This document shows positions 37,702 through 47,497 of a stretch of 64,000 nt of DNA, piece by piece. The stretch is from assembly GCF_946479275.1 (NCBI RefSeq), contig NZ_CAMLFE010000004.1, positions 186,001-250,000 of the forward strand. Direction: 5' to 3'. The notes under the pieces are model-generated. The model did no database searches. It saw only the letters and a program-made list of their open reading frames with translations, and had not been told where the DNA came from. A program made the translations under genes and the position numbers. Position 1 is the first letter of the stretch. Each line of letters opens with the position of its first letter. This stretch comes from an uncultured Bartonella sp. GTDB taxonomy: Bacteria; Pseudomonadota; Alphaproteobacteria; Rhizobiales; Rhizobiaceae.

Positions 37702-40143
37702 ATGCATCAGGATTCATCCCCTTATGATTTGACAACAGATGGAGCTTACCAAAGTCCGCATCTGGTGGAGATGTTTTCCCGGCAGATCGGCTCGTTTATC
37801 GGCATCGGTATCTTGGTGTTGATCGGGCTTGCTGCGGCCGCTCTCGCAACATGGAATGTTGCCGATCCGTGTCTGAGCTATGCCAATGATAATCCGGTTA
37901 CAAATGTTATGGGGTGGCCGGGTGCTGTTTTCGCCGATATCGCTATGCAATTTTTCGGGCTTGCAAGCGTTGCAGCCCTTCTTCCTCCGTTTTTTTGGGC
38001 AGTTCTTCTTATTGCCCAGAAAGACATTGGAAGGTTCGCACACCGGATTTTCTTCTGGCTGATTTCGGCATTCTGTTTTTCTGGTGTTATCGCGCTGGTG
38101 CCGCCTTTTGCGCATTGGCCAATGCCTATCGGGCTTGGTGGAGTTTTTGGCGACAAAATTCTGAATTTCGCCTATCTGTTTCTCGGTTCACTTCCTGCTG
38201 TTGTTTCAACGTCGATTATTGCTGCAATTTTCGGCCCCTTGGCATTCTGGACAGCTGCCATTGCCGGTGGCGTCGTCGGTCGTCGTAGTCCCAAGAAAAA
38301 AGTAAAATCCAGAAGACGCAGGTCGGATACGTGCATGGTGATGGACGATGATGACGAGCCGGCTCGAGCTTCTCTGATGGTGACCGTTCTTGGCGGAACG
38401 ATGCATATTTTCTATTTGTTGCGGGCAGAAATCGGTCGGATTTTCCATCGCAGGGAACCTATGTTTCCGCCAGTTCCGGATATTCGCGTAAGTGGTTATT
38501 CCGGTCGTGGACGTGTTGAACCGGATTTTTCGGCACCTTCTGACGAGAAAGGTGAAATGCCGTTTGTTGAAGAGGAAGAAGTTCCTCAAAATGAGCCGCA
38601 ACGCAAAGCCACCCATAGGCAAACCGACGGATTTGAATTGCCGAGCGTCGACTTTTTGGCTGAACCCAAACCGATAGACAAAAGCGATGTTCTAACGCCC
38701 GAGGCGTTGAAGGATAGAGCAGGCCAGCTTGAAAGTGTGTTGGAAGATTTCGGTGTCAAAGGACAGATTATCAATGCACGTTCAGGACCGGTGGTAACAC
38801 TTTTTGAATTCGAACCGGCTCCAGGTATCAAATCGTCACGCGTTATCGGCTTGTCTGATGATATAGCCCGTTCGATGAGTGCCATTTCGGCCCGCGTTGC
38901 TGTTGTTCCGGGGCGCAATGTTATTGGCATAGAGCTTCCCAATCCGAAACGCCAGATTGTTTATTTACGTGAAATCATTGCAACACAAGATTTCTATCAG
39001 AATAAAGCCAAGCTTGGACTTGCTTTGGGCAAGACAATAGGCGGTGAAGCCGTTATAGCCGATCTTGCCAAGATGCCACATCTTTTGGTTGCAGGTACGA
39101 CTGGTTCAGGGAAATCGGTTGCAATCAATACGATGATTCTTTCGCTTCTTTACCGGATGACGCCGGAACAGTGCCGAATGATTATGGTTGATCCGAAAAT
39201 GCTGGAATTATCCGTTTATGACGGAATTCCGCATCTTTTGACGCCGGTTGTTACCGATCCGAAAAAAGCCGTTGTCGCTTTGAAATGGGCGGTGCGCGAA
39301 ATGGAAGAACGCTATCGCAAGATGGCGAAAGTCGGTGTCAGGAATATTGATGGCTTCAATGAACGGGTCAAGGAAGCCGAACGCAAGGGCGAACAACTTT
39401 CACGCACAGTTCAAACCGGTTTCGATCATGAAACTGGCGAACCGATTTACGAGACCGAAACTCTCGATCTCACAACTATGCCCTATATTGTTGTCATCAT
39501 TGATGAAATGGCAGATTTGATGCTGGTCGCAGGCAAAGAAATCGAGGGTGCCATCCAGCGCTTGGCACAGATGGCCCGTGCTGCCGGTATCCATGTGATT
39601 ATGGCAACGCAACGTCCATCTGTCGATGTCATCACTGGTACGATCAAGGCGAATTTCCCGACGCGTATTTCATTTCAGGTTACGTCCAAGATTGACAGTC
39701 GCACTATTCTTGGTGAACAGGGCGCCGAACATCTGTTGGGGCAAGGCGACATGCTTTTCATGATGGGTGGCGGCCGTATCCAGCGTGTGCACGGACCGTT
39801 TGTCGGCGATGAAGAGGTTGAACAGATTGTCCAGCATTTGAAGACCCAAGGTGTCCCCGATTACCTCGAAGCAGTGACCGAAGAAAGTGACGAAGACAAC
39901 GCTGATGACGTTTCCGGTGGGACGAGTCATTTTGAAGATTCGCAAGATCCCTACGATCAGGCAGTTGCTGTTGTTCTAAGAGATCGTCGCGTATCAACTT
40001 CCTATATCCAGCGCCGTCTCGGAATCGGTTATAATCGTGCCGCAACAATCGTCGAGCGGATGGAGGCAGAGGGATTGATAAGCCCTGCCAACCATGCCGG
40101 AAAACGCGAAATTCTGGTTCCTGAAGAGGGCGAAAATTTCTAA
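37702..40143 (+). CDS. ftsK: DNA translocase FtsK
   Basis: Couples cell division to chromosome segregation by pumping DNA and activating XerCD at dif. The 813 residues comprise an N-terminal membrane domain with four helices (about 30-195), a charged linker, and the hexameric RecA-like motor with Walker A GTTGSGKSVA and Walker B VVIIDEMADLM. The C-terminal winged-helix gamma domain (RVSTSYIQRRLGIGYNRAA) reads KOPS. A potential partner XerC is encoded in the same window. Start ATG with AGG upstream. Confidence 0.97.
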   Translation: MHQDSSPYDLTTDGAYQSPHLVEMFSRQIGSFIGIGILVLIGLAAAALATWNVADPCLSYANDNPVTNVMGWPGAVFADIAMQFFGLASVAALLPPFFWAVLLIAQKDIGRFAHRIFFWLISAFCFSGVIALVPPFAHWPMPIGLGGVFGDKILNFAYLFLGSLPAVVSTSIIAAIFGPLAFWTAAIAGGVVGRRSPKKKVKSRRRRSDTCMVMDDDDEPARASLMVTVLGGTMHIFYLLRAEIGRIFHRREPMFPPVPDIRVSGYSGRGRVEPDFSAPSDEKGEMPFVEEEEVPQNEPQRKATHRQTDGFELPSVDFLAEPKPIDKSDVLTPEALKDRAGQLESVLEDFGVKGQIINARSGPVVTLFEFEPAPGIKSSRVIGLSDDIARSMSAISARVAVVPGRNVIGIELPNPKRQIVYLREIIATQDFYQNKAKLGLALGKTIGGEAVIADLAKMPHLLVAGTTGSGKSVAINTMILSLLYRMTPEQCRMIMVDPKMLELSVYDGIPHLLTPVVTDPKKAVVALKWAVREMEERYRKMAKVGVRNIDGFNERVKEAERKGEQLSRTVQTGFDHETGEPIYETETLDLTTMPYIVVIIDEMADLMLVAGKEIEGAIQRLAQMARAAGIHVIMATQRPSVDVITGTIKANFPTRISFQVTSKIDSRTILGEQGAEHLLGQGDMLFMMGGGRIQRVHGPFVGDEEVEQIVQHLKTQGVPDYLEAVTEESDEDNADDVSGGTSHFEDSQDPYDQAVAVVLRDRRVSTSYIQRRLGIGYNRAATIVERMEAEGLISPANHAGKREILVPEEGENF

Positions 40144-40227
40144 AATTTTATTTCTGATAGCAGCTGACAGGCCGTCTGTCATAGTGATGCCACAGGTTAC
40201 TGCAAAGATGAATGCAGGAGATAATGA

Positions 40228-40878
40228 ATGACAAAAAAATGTGCTTCCGTTTTCAAAGGTCTTTTCGTTGCTGCTGCTCTTGCAACAGCGGGGATCGCAA
40301 CATCGGCCATAGCAATGCCGGCAGCGTTCGCCCAGAATACGAATTTGGCGGCGCATGCACAGGATATTGCCAATCATTTTGCTGCAATACAGACAATGAC
40401 CGGTGATTTTGTCCAGTTCAGTCCGAAAGGTGAAATGACCGAAGGGACGTTTTATCTCGAAAGACCCGGTAAAATCCGTTTCAGTTACAAGAATTCGCCT
40501 GTGCGTGTGATTACAGATGGCAAATCGGTTGCGATCAACAATCGCAAGCTCGACACTTGGGATCTTTATCAATTGTCACAAACGCCGATGAAAATGTTGC
40601 TCGATACGAAGATTGATCTTTCGGACGGCAAACTTCTAAATGTCAGTCAGGATCAAGGGTCAACCACAATTGTTCTCGCCGATAAAACATTGGGCAAAGG
40701 TCAAATTCGTATGATTTTTGATTCCAAAACTTACGAACTTTTGCAATGGACAATTGTTGACAAGCAAAATCTCGAGACAACCGTTCAGGTGACCAATGTC
40801 CGGACCGGAGTGAGATTTGCCAAAGGGATGTTCGATATTCCCTATCAACGTATTTCTATGAAAAGAAATGGCAATTAA
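40228..40878 (+). CDS. lolA: LolA-type outer-membrane lipoprotein carrier
   Basis: Periplasmic chaperone that ferries lipoproteins from LolCDE to the outer membrane. The 216 residues have a Sec signal peptide (cleavage near PAAFAQ) followed by IANHFAAIQTMTGDFVQFSPKG, EGTFYLERPGKIRFSYK and the final TGVRFAKGMFDIPY. AGGAG precedes the ATG. It follows ftsK, as in other alphaproteobacteria, and ends before an AT-rich spacer. Confidence 0.93.
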   Translation: MTKKCASVFKGLFVAAALATAGIATSAIAMPAAFAQNTNLAAHAQDIANHFAAIQTMTGDFVQFSPKGEMTEGTFYLERPGKIRFSYKNSPVRVITDGKSVAINNRKLDTWDLYQLSQTPMKMLLDTKIDLSDGKLLNVSQDQGSTTIVLADKTLGKGQIRMIFDSKTYELLQWTIVDKQNLETTVQVTNVRTGVRFAKGMFDIPYQRISMKRNGN

Positions 40879-41262
40879 TTGCGATAATTTAAAGGCGAAA
40901 TCAGTTAAAATAAATAATTCGTTTATATAAATTTTATTATAATGTTTTGTATAATTTTGTTTATATATTTGAACAAAAATATTTTTAATTTAAATATTAA
41001 AGTAATTTTTCAATTTTAATATTGCAATATAACGAATCTAATTTTTTATACAGATTTGTTATATTGGTTTATTTAAAGTTACATTGACCTGACAAAGTGC
41101 CTCATTGTCGGGGAAACGATTTTTCAAAATTTCCTGAATTCATAGCCAGTTTCCGGTCAAGAAAATTAAAGAAACAATGTTGACTTGGCTAAAACTGGAT
41201 TTTGTGTCCTTTTGCGCTTAAAGAACTCACAACTGCTAAATTTCAATCAAGGTTCGAGTTTG
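40879..41262. other. Very AT-rich spacer between lolA and xthA
   Basis: Long runs of A and T, especially 40900-41080. No gene, RNA or clear terminator was seen; it includes the xthA promoter region. Confidence 0.5.
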
Positions 41263-42069
41263 ATGAGTTTTTCAATTGCTACCTGGAATATCAATTCGGT
41301 TCGTTTGCGTTTGCCGCTTGTTCTGCAAATTTTGCAGCAAGAAAAACCCGATATTTTGTGTTTGCAGGAAACCAAGTGTCCGGATGATAAATTTCCCTAT
41401 AAAGCTTTTCGTGCGGCCGGATATGAACACATCGCTGTTCATGGACAAAAAGGTTACCACGGTGTTGCAACATTATCATTGCGGCCATTCGAGGAGATCG
41501 AAAAAAAAGAATTCTGCAACAAGCATGATTGCCGGCATGTTGCGGTTGTCATAAAGGCGGGTGACAAACATATCCGCATACATAATTTCTATGTTCCCGC
41601 CGGTGGTGATGAACCGGACCCCGAGATCAATCCGAAATTTCGTCATAAGCTCGATTTTCTCGAAGAAATGAAAGCCATCAAAGCCGATATGGGTGACGGG
41701 CTTTCAAGCATTCTCGTCGGAGACCTTAATATTGCACCTTATGAAAACGATGTCTGGTCGCATAAACAACTCTTGAAAATTGTCAGCCATACGCCGATAG
41801 AAACCAGAACATTGATTGACCTTTGTTCTCAGGGCGGGTGGGTCGACCTTATGCGCAAGAAAATTCCCGAGCCACAAAAGATTTTTACATGGTGGAGCTA
41901 TCGGGCCAAGGATTGGGCCTCGTCCAATCGCGGGCGCAGGCTGGATCATATCTGGTCATCTCCCGATCTTGTACCACATATGCAAGAAATGGAAATATTG
42001 ACTGAGGCAAGAGGAATGGAAAAGCCGTCCGATCATGTGCCGGTTATCATGCATTTCGACCTTGCATGA
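41263..42069 (+). CDS. xthA: Exodeoxyribonuclease III
   Basis: AP endonuclease and 3'-exonuclease in base excision repair. The 268 residues show the exonuclease-endonuclease-phosphatase motifs: SIATWNINSVRLRL, LCLQETKCPDDKFP, NFYVPAGGDEPD, VGDLNIAPYENDVW and SDHVPVIMHFD. The ATG at 41263 begins exactly at the conserved fold; an upstream TTG would add 26 unmatched residues. Confidence 0.96.
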   Translation: MSFSIATWNINSVRLRLPLVLQILQQEKPDILCLQETKCPDDKFPYKAFRAAGYEHIAVHGQKGYHGVATLSLRPFEEIEKKEFCNKHDCRHVAVVIKAGDKHIRIHNFYVPAGGDEPDPEINPKFRHKLDFLEEMKAIKADMGDGLSSILVGDLNIAPYENDVWSHKQLLKIVSHTPIETRTLIDLCSQGGWVDLMRKKIPEPQKIFTWWSYRAKDWASSNRGRRLDHIWSSPDLVPHMQEMEILTEARGMEKPSDHVPVIMHFDLA

Positions 42070-42214
42070 AAAAGCCGTCATTGTTTTTTCTCGCTTGTTG
42101 AATTTGATTGAACATGAACAAAATTTCACGGGATTTTCATTGCAGTTTATGGAATAAGAAGCGCGATAAAACGTTTGTCTGGCTATATGGCTTTTCGATC
42201 GGAGCAGGAAAATA

Positions 42215-43705
42215 ATGCAGAAACGCCGTTTGCAAACTGTCGGCCGATCAACTCTTTCTTTGGCTGTGTTTACGGGCTTTTTTTTGCTTTCGGGCTGCCT
42301 CGTCGGACCTGACTATCAAAAGCCGGTTTTCAAGCTTCATTCCAGGTGGAGCGTCGATTCACGTGAAACGCCTTCTACACCTCCGGGACTTGCCAACTGG
42401 TGGCAGCGTTTCAACGATCCGTTGCTTGATAAACTTGTGACGGATGCAATTGCCGGTAACAATGATGTCCAGTCGGCAAAGGCACGGGTGCGTGAAGCAA
42501 GAGCAACTTTGTGGCAGACAACCGGAACATTATTGCCAAGTATTGACGGCTCTGCTTCGGCCAACCGGAATAAATCGGCAGGAGGACCGGAGCGAAGCCA
42601 GTATCGTGGTGGGCTTGATTCAAGTTGGGAGATTGATCTTTTCGGCGCCAACCGGCGGGCCGTCGAGGCGGCAAAATACGGGCTTGATGGCGCCAAAGAA
42701 GATATGCGCGCAACAATGCTTACCCTCATTGGAGATGTTGCAACCAATTACGCAGAAATACGCGGGCTACAACAGCAGATAGCACTTGCCCAACGCACCG
42801 CGATTGCCCAACGGCGCACGGCACAATTGACCAAAGATAAATTTGCCGCCGGCGCGGTTTCCCAGCTTGATGTTTCCAATGCCGAAGGACAGGCTGCCAC
42901 TACAGAAGCCGGTATTCCGCAGATGCAAGCCAATCTGGCAATCACGATTCATCGTTTGTCTGTTTTAACAGGTCAAAGCCCGATAGCCCTTGATGATATA
43001 ATGGCAAAGGCAGGTAAGGTTCCTGAACCGAAATGGCCGATACCGGCGGGCGTTCCTGCCGATATTCTGCTTACACGTCCGGATGTTCGTCTGGCTGAAC
43101 GCCAATATGCGCAATCAACAGCTCGCGTTGGCCAGAAGGAGGCCGACCGTTATCCGTCTTTGACGTTGACGGGCAATATTTCAACCTCTGCTACCCAACC
43201 GGGAGAGCTCGGAAAAAGTTCTTCAATCAGCTGGTCGGCGGGACCGGGCTTGAGTATACCGATTTTTGAAGGTGGGCAGAGAATTGCAGCTGTCGAGGTT
43301 GCCCGCGCCCAGCGTGACCAATCTTTTATCAATTATCGAAGCAGCGTGTTGACGGCATTGGAAGATGTTGAAAATGCACTTGTGTCGATGAGCAAAGAAA
43401 GACAGCGCTCGGCAAAACTTGCCATTGCCGCCAATTCTTACGCCAAAGCACTGAGCTTGTCCCGTTCGCTTTACCAAAGCGGCAATACCAGTTTTCTTGA
43501 ACTGTTGAATGCCGAGCGGTCGCAGTATTCATCCGAACAGTCGCTGATTGAAAGTCGGGTTTCGATTACCAAGGATTATATTTCGCTCATGAAAGCTTTA
43601 GGTGGCGGATGGGATGGTGCGGTAGACGATACAAAACCGGAAATTGTTGACGGTTATACAGGGCCGCACATCAGAAAAGTTGAAACAGAGAGCAAAACGC
43701 GATGA
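42215..43705 (+). CDS. Outer-membrane efflux lipoprotein (NodT/OprM type)
   Basis: TolC-family channel, 496 residues, with a lipobox LLSGCLVGPDY near residue 28. Two OEP repeats follow, including NNDVQSAKARVREARATLWQ, GLDSSWEIDLFGANRRAVEAA and RPDVRLAERQYAQSTARVG. An export signal precedes the acylated Cys. It overlaps the next gene (adaptor) by four bases (ATGA), so channel, adaptor and ABC pump are made as one unit. GGAGCAGGAA precedes the ATG. Confidence 0.93.
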   Translation: MQKRRLQTVGRSTLSLAVFTGFFLLSGCLVGPDYQKPVFKLHSRWSVDSRETPSTPPGLANWWQRFNDPLLDKLVTDAIAGNNDVQSAKARVREARATLWQTTGTLLPSIDGSASANRNKSAGGPERSQYRGGLDSSWEIDLFGANRRAVEAAKYGLDGAKEDMRATMLTLIGDVATNYAEIRGLQQQIALAQRTAIAQRRTAQLTKDKFAAGAVSQLDVSNAEGQAATTEAGIPQMQANLAITIHRLSVLTGQSPIALDDIMAKAGKVPEPKWPIPAGVPADILLTRPDVRLAERQYAQSTARVGQKEADRYPSLTLTGNISTSATQPGELGKSSSISWSAGPGLSIPIFEGGQRIAAVEVARAQRDQSFINYRSSVLTALEDVENALVSMSKERQRSAKLAIAANSYAKALSLSRSLYQSGNTSFLELLNAERSQYSSEQSLIESRVSITKDYISLMKALGGGWDGAVDDTKPEIVDGYTGPHIRKVETESKTR

Positions 43706-44901
43706 AAGCAAAAAAAACAGTCACTATTATTATTGCTGTGATTGCACTGATCGTGCTTTTGATATTTGTCCACTCGGCGTTTTTCTCCACGACTGCGCCA
43801 ACCTATATGACGTCGAAGGTCAAAAAAGGAGATATCGAGGTCAGCGTTCTTGCCAACGGTACAATCAAGCCGCACCGGCTGGTTGCTGTTGGTGCACGCG
43901 CAACGGGTCGTATTGTTTCGATGAAAGTAAAGCCTGGAAGCATTGTCAAGCAGGGTGATTTACTTGCCGAAATCGATCCGACAACCCAGACAAACGATTT
44001 GAAAAGTAAGGAAGCAGCTCTTGCCAATTACCGCGGAAAACTCGCCGAGCAGGAAGCGCAACTTGTTCTAGCCAAACAGAATATGAACCGCCAGCAAAAC
44101 ATGATCTCTTCGCATGCGGTTTCCAAAGCCGATTTTGATGATGCCGATGCGCAGGTCAAAATCCGTGCCGCACAGATCGACCAGTTGAAAGCCCAGATTG
44201 TGCAAGCGGAAGTCGATGTCGAGACAGCCAAAGTCAATCTCGGTTATACGCGTGTAACGGCACCTTCCGATGGTACAGTTCTTGCCACCGTCGTTCAGGA
44301 AGGGCAGAACGTTAACGCCGTTCAGTCGGCACCGACGATTGTTATTCTTGGCGATTTGTCGGTCATGACTGTTCGTGCCGAAATATCCGAAGCCGATGTT
44401 ATCAATGTCAAACCCGGTCAGGACCTTTATTTCAATGTTTTGGGCAATCGTACGCGGCGCTATGAAAGCCGGTTGGAAAAAATCGAACCGGCACCGGAAT
44501 CCATTCGTAATGATATCAGCTTCAATTCATCCTCGACGGCTTCTTCAAGCTCGTCGACTTCACAGGCCATTTATTATAATGGCACATTCAATGTGCCGAA
44601 TGATGATGGAGTTTTGCGCACTTATATGACAGCGGAAGTCCATATTATTCTGGGGCGCGCCGAAAAAGTGCTGCTTATACCGAGTGATGCACTGAATGAT
44701 GTTTCGGGCAAAAAAGCGGTGGTCAATGTTCTTGACAAAAACGGCAAGCTTGAAGCCCGTAACATTGAAACCGGACTGAATAATAAAGTGATGGTCGAGG
44801 TTATATCAGGACTTGACGAAGGCGAAACGGTTGTAACCGGTGTCAGCAACGGCACCATGCCTTCTGCATCCGGAAGCCGTCACCGCATGGGGCCGTTCTG
44901 A
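43702..44901 (+). CDS. macA: MacA-like periplasmic adaptor protein
   Basis: Membrane-fusion protein linking an ABC pump to the outer-membrane channel. The 399 residues have an N-terminal membrane helix (about 7-27), a barrel/lipoyl half (LANGTIKPHRLVAVGARATGR, VKQGDLLAEIDPT), a coiled-coil hairpin (about 95-180) and the returning lipoyl half VTAPSDGTVLATVVQEGQNV. A serine-rich run (about 275-290) interrupts the following domain. The MacA name rests on pairing with a MacB-type pump. Confidence 0.92.
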   Translation: MKAKKTVTIIIAVIALIVLLIFVHSAFFSTTAPTYMTSKVKKGDIEVSVLANGTIKPHRLVAVGARATGRIVSMKVKPGSIVKQGDLLAEIDPTTQTNDLKSKEAALANYRGKLAEQEAQLVLAKQNMNRQQNMISSHAVSKADFDDADAQVKIRAAQIDQLKAQIVQAEVDVETAKVNLGYTRVTAPSDGTVLATVVQEGQNVNAVQSAPTIVILGDLSVMTVRAEISEADVINVKPGQDLYFNVLGNRTRRYESRLEKIEPAPESIRNDISFNSSSTASSSSSTSQAIYYNGTFNVPNDDGVLRTYMTAEVHIILGRAEKVLLIPSDALNDVSGKKAVVNVLDKNGKLEARNIETGLNNKVMVEVISGLDEGETVVTGVSNGTMPSASGSRHRMGPF

Positions 44902-44904
44902 TCA

Positions 44905-46884
44905 ATGGAAAACACTCACAAAGATGCGGTCATTGTTTTGAAAGATGTCGTACGCGAATTTCCCGCGGGCGAAACCAGTGTGCGTGTCCTGAAAGGCCTT
45001 AATCTCACCATCTATCGCGGCGAAATGGTGGCAATTGTCGGCGCGTCAGGGTCGGGAAAATCGACATTGATGAATATTCTCGGCTGTCTTGATCGGCCAA
45101 GTTCGGGAAGTTACAAAATTTCAGGCAAAGAAACCTCGCAACTTTCCGCTGATGAATTGTCCGCTCTTCGTCGTGATCATTTCGGTTTTATTTTCCAGCG
45201 TTATCATTTGCTCGGCGAATTGACAGCGCTTGATAATGTGGAAATACCGGCAATTTATGCAGGGCGTTCTCCACACGAAAGGGAAAGGCGTGCAACTGCG
45301 CTTTTACAACGTCTCGGTATGGGAGAGCGCATCACCCATCGTCCGGGGCAACTCTCCGGTGGCCAACAGCAACGTGTTTCGATTGCCCGCGCATTGATGA
45401 ATAATGGTGAGGTTATCCTTGCCGACGAGCCGACCGGTGCACTCGATAGCCATAGCGGTGAAGAAGTGTTGCGCATTTTGGAGGAAATCCACGCAGAAGG
45501 TCGCACAATCATCATTGTGACGCATGATATGTCGGTCGCAAAAAAAGCCGAACGGATTATCGAAATCAGTGACGGGGAGATTCTGTCGGATAAACCGAAC
45601 CGCCCGACAGAAGTAGCCACTGGCCATGCAGACGAAGTTGCAACCGAAGTTGTCAGCAACAAAAAAATCGGAATGCTGAGATCCTTTCTTGACCGCTTCC
45701 ATGAAGCTTTCCGCATGGCTTTGTTGTCAATGAATGCGCATCGTATGCGCACATTTTTAACGATGCTTGGCGTCATTATCGGTATCGCAGCGGTTGTTTC
45801 CATGGTTGCTTTGGGAAATGGTACGCAAAAACAGATTCTCGAAAACATTAATAGTCTGGGAAGCAATACTTTGAATATCTTTGCCGGAAAGAGCTTTGCG
45901 GATATGCGATCGGGCAAGGTCACCACATTGGTCGATTCCGATGCGACAGCACTTTCCGAACAACCTTATGCCGATGCAGTTACTCCCAGTGTTACAACAT
46001 CGTCTACCGTCCGCTATGGTTCGATTGAATCCAATGTGACCGTTTATGGCGTGAGCGACCAATATTTCAAAGCACAAGGCGCAAAACTCGTTGAAGGACG
46101 CTTATTCGATTCCGAAAGTGTGGCTTCACGTGCCACCGATCTGGTGGTTGAAAAGCAGGCCGTGCCGACACTTTTCCCCGATAGCCACGAAAGTCCGATC
46201 GGGCAGGTCGTTCTGGTTGGCAAAGTTCCCACCCGTATTGTCGGTGTTATCGAATTACAGCAAATGGGGCCACCTTCCGATACTTTGCAGCTTTATTTGC
46301 CTTATACAACTGTGCAGACACGTTTTCTCGGCAATAAGACCGTTCGTTCGATTACTCTTAAAGTTGCCGATAATGTTGATTCACGTTTGGCCGAGGCCGC
46401 GGTTAAACGCTTTCTCATTATGCGGCATGGCACAGAAGATTTTTTCATTCGCAATTCGGAAGAATTTCGTGAACAGGTTATTGCAAGTACACAGGTTTTG
46501 ACTTTGCTGGTTGCATCCATTGCGTTGATTTCACTTCTGGTCGGCGGCATCGGGGTAATGAATATCATGCTTGTAACAGTCTCGGAGCGTATCAATGAAA
46601 TTGGTGTGCGTATGGCTGTGGGCGCGCGGCAAAGCGATATTCTTCAGCAATTTCTGATCGAATCTGTCCTTGTTTGTCTGATTGGCGGTGCCTTGGGGAT
46701 TTTGCTCGGTCTTTCTGTCGGGTGGATTTTTGCGGTAAGCGGTGCACCGTTTAAACTTGTTTACTCGACAGGTTCGATTATTATAGCTTTTGTTTTTTCC
46801 ACGCTTATCGGCATCGGCTTCGGTTTTCTGCCTGCACGCAATGCCTCTAAACTCGATCCTGTTGCTGCTTTATCGCGCGACTAG
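44905..46884 (+). CDS. macB: MacB-like ABC exporter (fused ATPase and permease)
   Basis: Mechanotransmission ABC transporter of 659 residues. The N-terminal ATPase has Walker A GASGSGKST, signature LSGGQQQR and Walker B VILADEPTGALD. The permease has one helix before (about 280-300) and three after a large periplasmic domain, including GGIGVMNIMLVTVSERINEI. With the adaptor and outer-membrane lipoprotein it forms a tripartite pump for macrolides, siderophores, peptides or toxins; the substrate is unknown. It starts three bases after macA. Confidence 0.95.
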   Translation: MENTHKDAVIVLKDVVREFPAGETSVRVLKGLNLTIYRGEMVAIVGASGSGKSTLMNILGCLDRPSSGSYKISGKETSQLSADELSALRRDHFGFIFQRYHLLGELTALDNVEIPAIYAGRSPHERERRATALLQRLGMGERITHRPGQLSGGQQQRVSIARALMNNGEVILADEPTGALDSHSGEEVLRILEEIHAEGRTIIIVTHDMSVAKKAERIIEISDGEILSDKPNRPTEVATGHADEVATEVVSNKKIGMLRSFLDRFHEAFRMALLSMNAHRMRTFLTMLGVIIGIAAVVSMVALGNGTQKQILENINSLGSNTLNIFAGKSFADMRSGKVTTLVDSDATALSEQPYADAVTPSVTTSSTVRYGSIESNVTVYGVSDQYFKAQGAKLVEGRLFDSESVASRATDLVVEKQAVPTLFPDSHESPIGQVVLVGKVPTRIVGVIELQQMGPPSDTLQLYLPYTTVQTRFLGNKTVRSITLKVADNVDSRLAEAAVKRFLIMRHGTEDFFIRNSEEFREQVIASTQVLTLLVASIALISLLVGGIGVMNIMLVTVSERINEIGVRMAVGARQSDILQQFLIESVLVCLIGGALGILLGLSVGWIFAVSGAPFKLVYSTGSIIIAFVFSTLIGIGFGFLPARNASKLDPVAALSRD

Positions 46885-46939
46885 CTAGTCTTGATCGAAT
46901 TGACGCGTTGATAAAGATAAAATTTTAAGGAAATCTAAA

Positions 46940-47413
46940 GTGTCAAAAACCACTCCGGCAACCGCCTTTCTTGATCATAACCATATCGAATACGAATTCA
47001 TTACCTATCAATATGATCCGCATGCCGATCGTGTGGGGATGCAGGCGGCAGAAGCTGTCGGGGCTGATCCGGAAACCGTTTTCAAGACACTGATGGTCAG
47101 CGTTGACGGCAAACCCCATGTTGCGGTTTTGCCATCCGATCAGGAAGCCAATATGAAGAAACTTGCCGCCGCTTTCGGTGGAAAACATGCCGAAATGTTG
47201 AGCGTCGAGGAAGCCGAAAAACTCACTGGCTATAAAGTTGGCGGTATCTCACCTTTCGGGCAAAGGCGGCATTTACCGACGGTTTTCGAAAAAACAGCCG
47301 AATTGTTTGATAAAATTTATATCAATGGTGGTGGCCGCGGTTTTCAGGTGAAGATGCGCTCCAAGGATGCGATTGACGTCATTTCGGCAAAAGTTGCAGA
47401 TTTCAAGCGCTGA
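46940..47413 (+). CDS. ybaK: Cys-tRNA(Pro) deacylase YbaK/EbsC
   Basis: Trans-editing enzyme that removes Cys mis-charged on tRNA-Pro. The 157 residues contain PATAFLDHNHIEYEFITY, VFKTLMVSVDGKPHVAVLPSD, TGYKVGGISPFGQRRHLPT and the conserved INGGGRGFQVKM. The GTG start has AAGGAAA upstream. It is convergent with ydcF. Confidence 0.93.
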   Translation: MSKTTPATAFLDHNHIEYEFITYQYDPHADRVGMQAAEAVGADPETVFKTLMVSVDGKPHVAVLPSDQEANMKKLAAAFGGKHAEMLSVEEAEKLTGYKVGGISPFGQRRHLPTVFEKTAELFDKIYINGGGRGFQVKMRSKDAIDVISAKVADFKR

Positions 47414-47497
47414 ATGGCAAAAGCCCACGGTCATTAAAGCCTGAGGATTCCTCAAGCCATCTGAAAGATATGCCTCAAAGGAAATTGCTTCGGGTTG

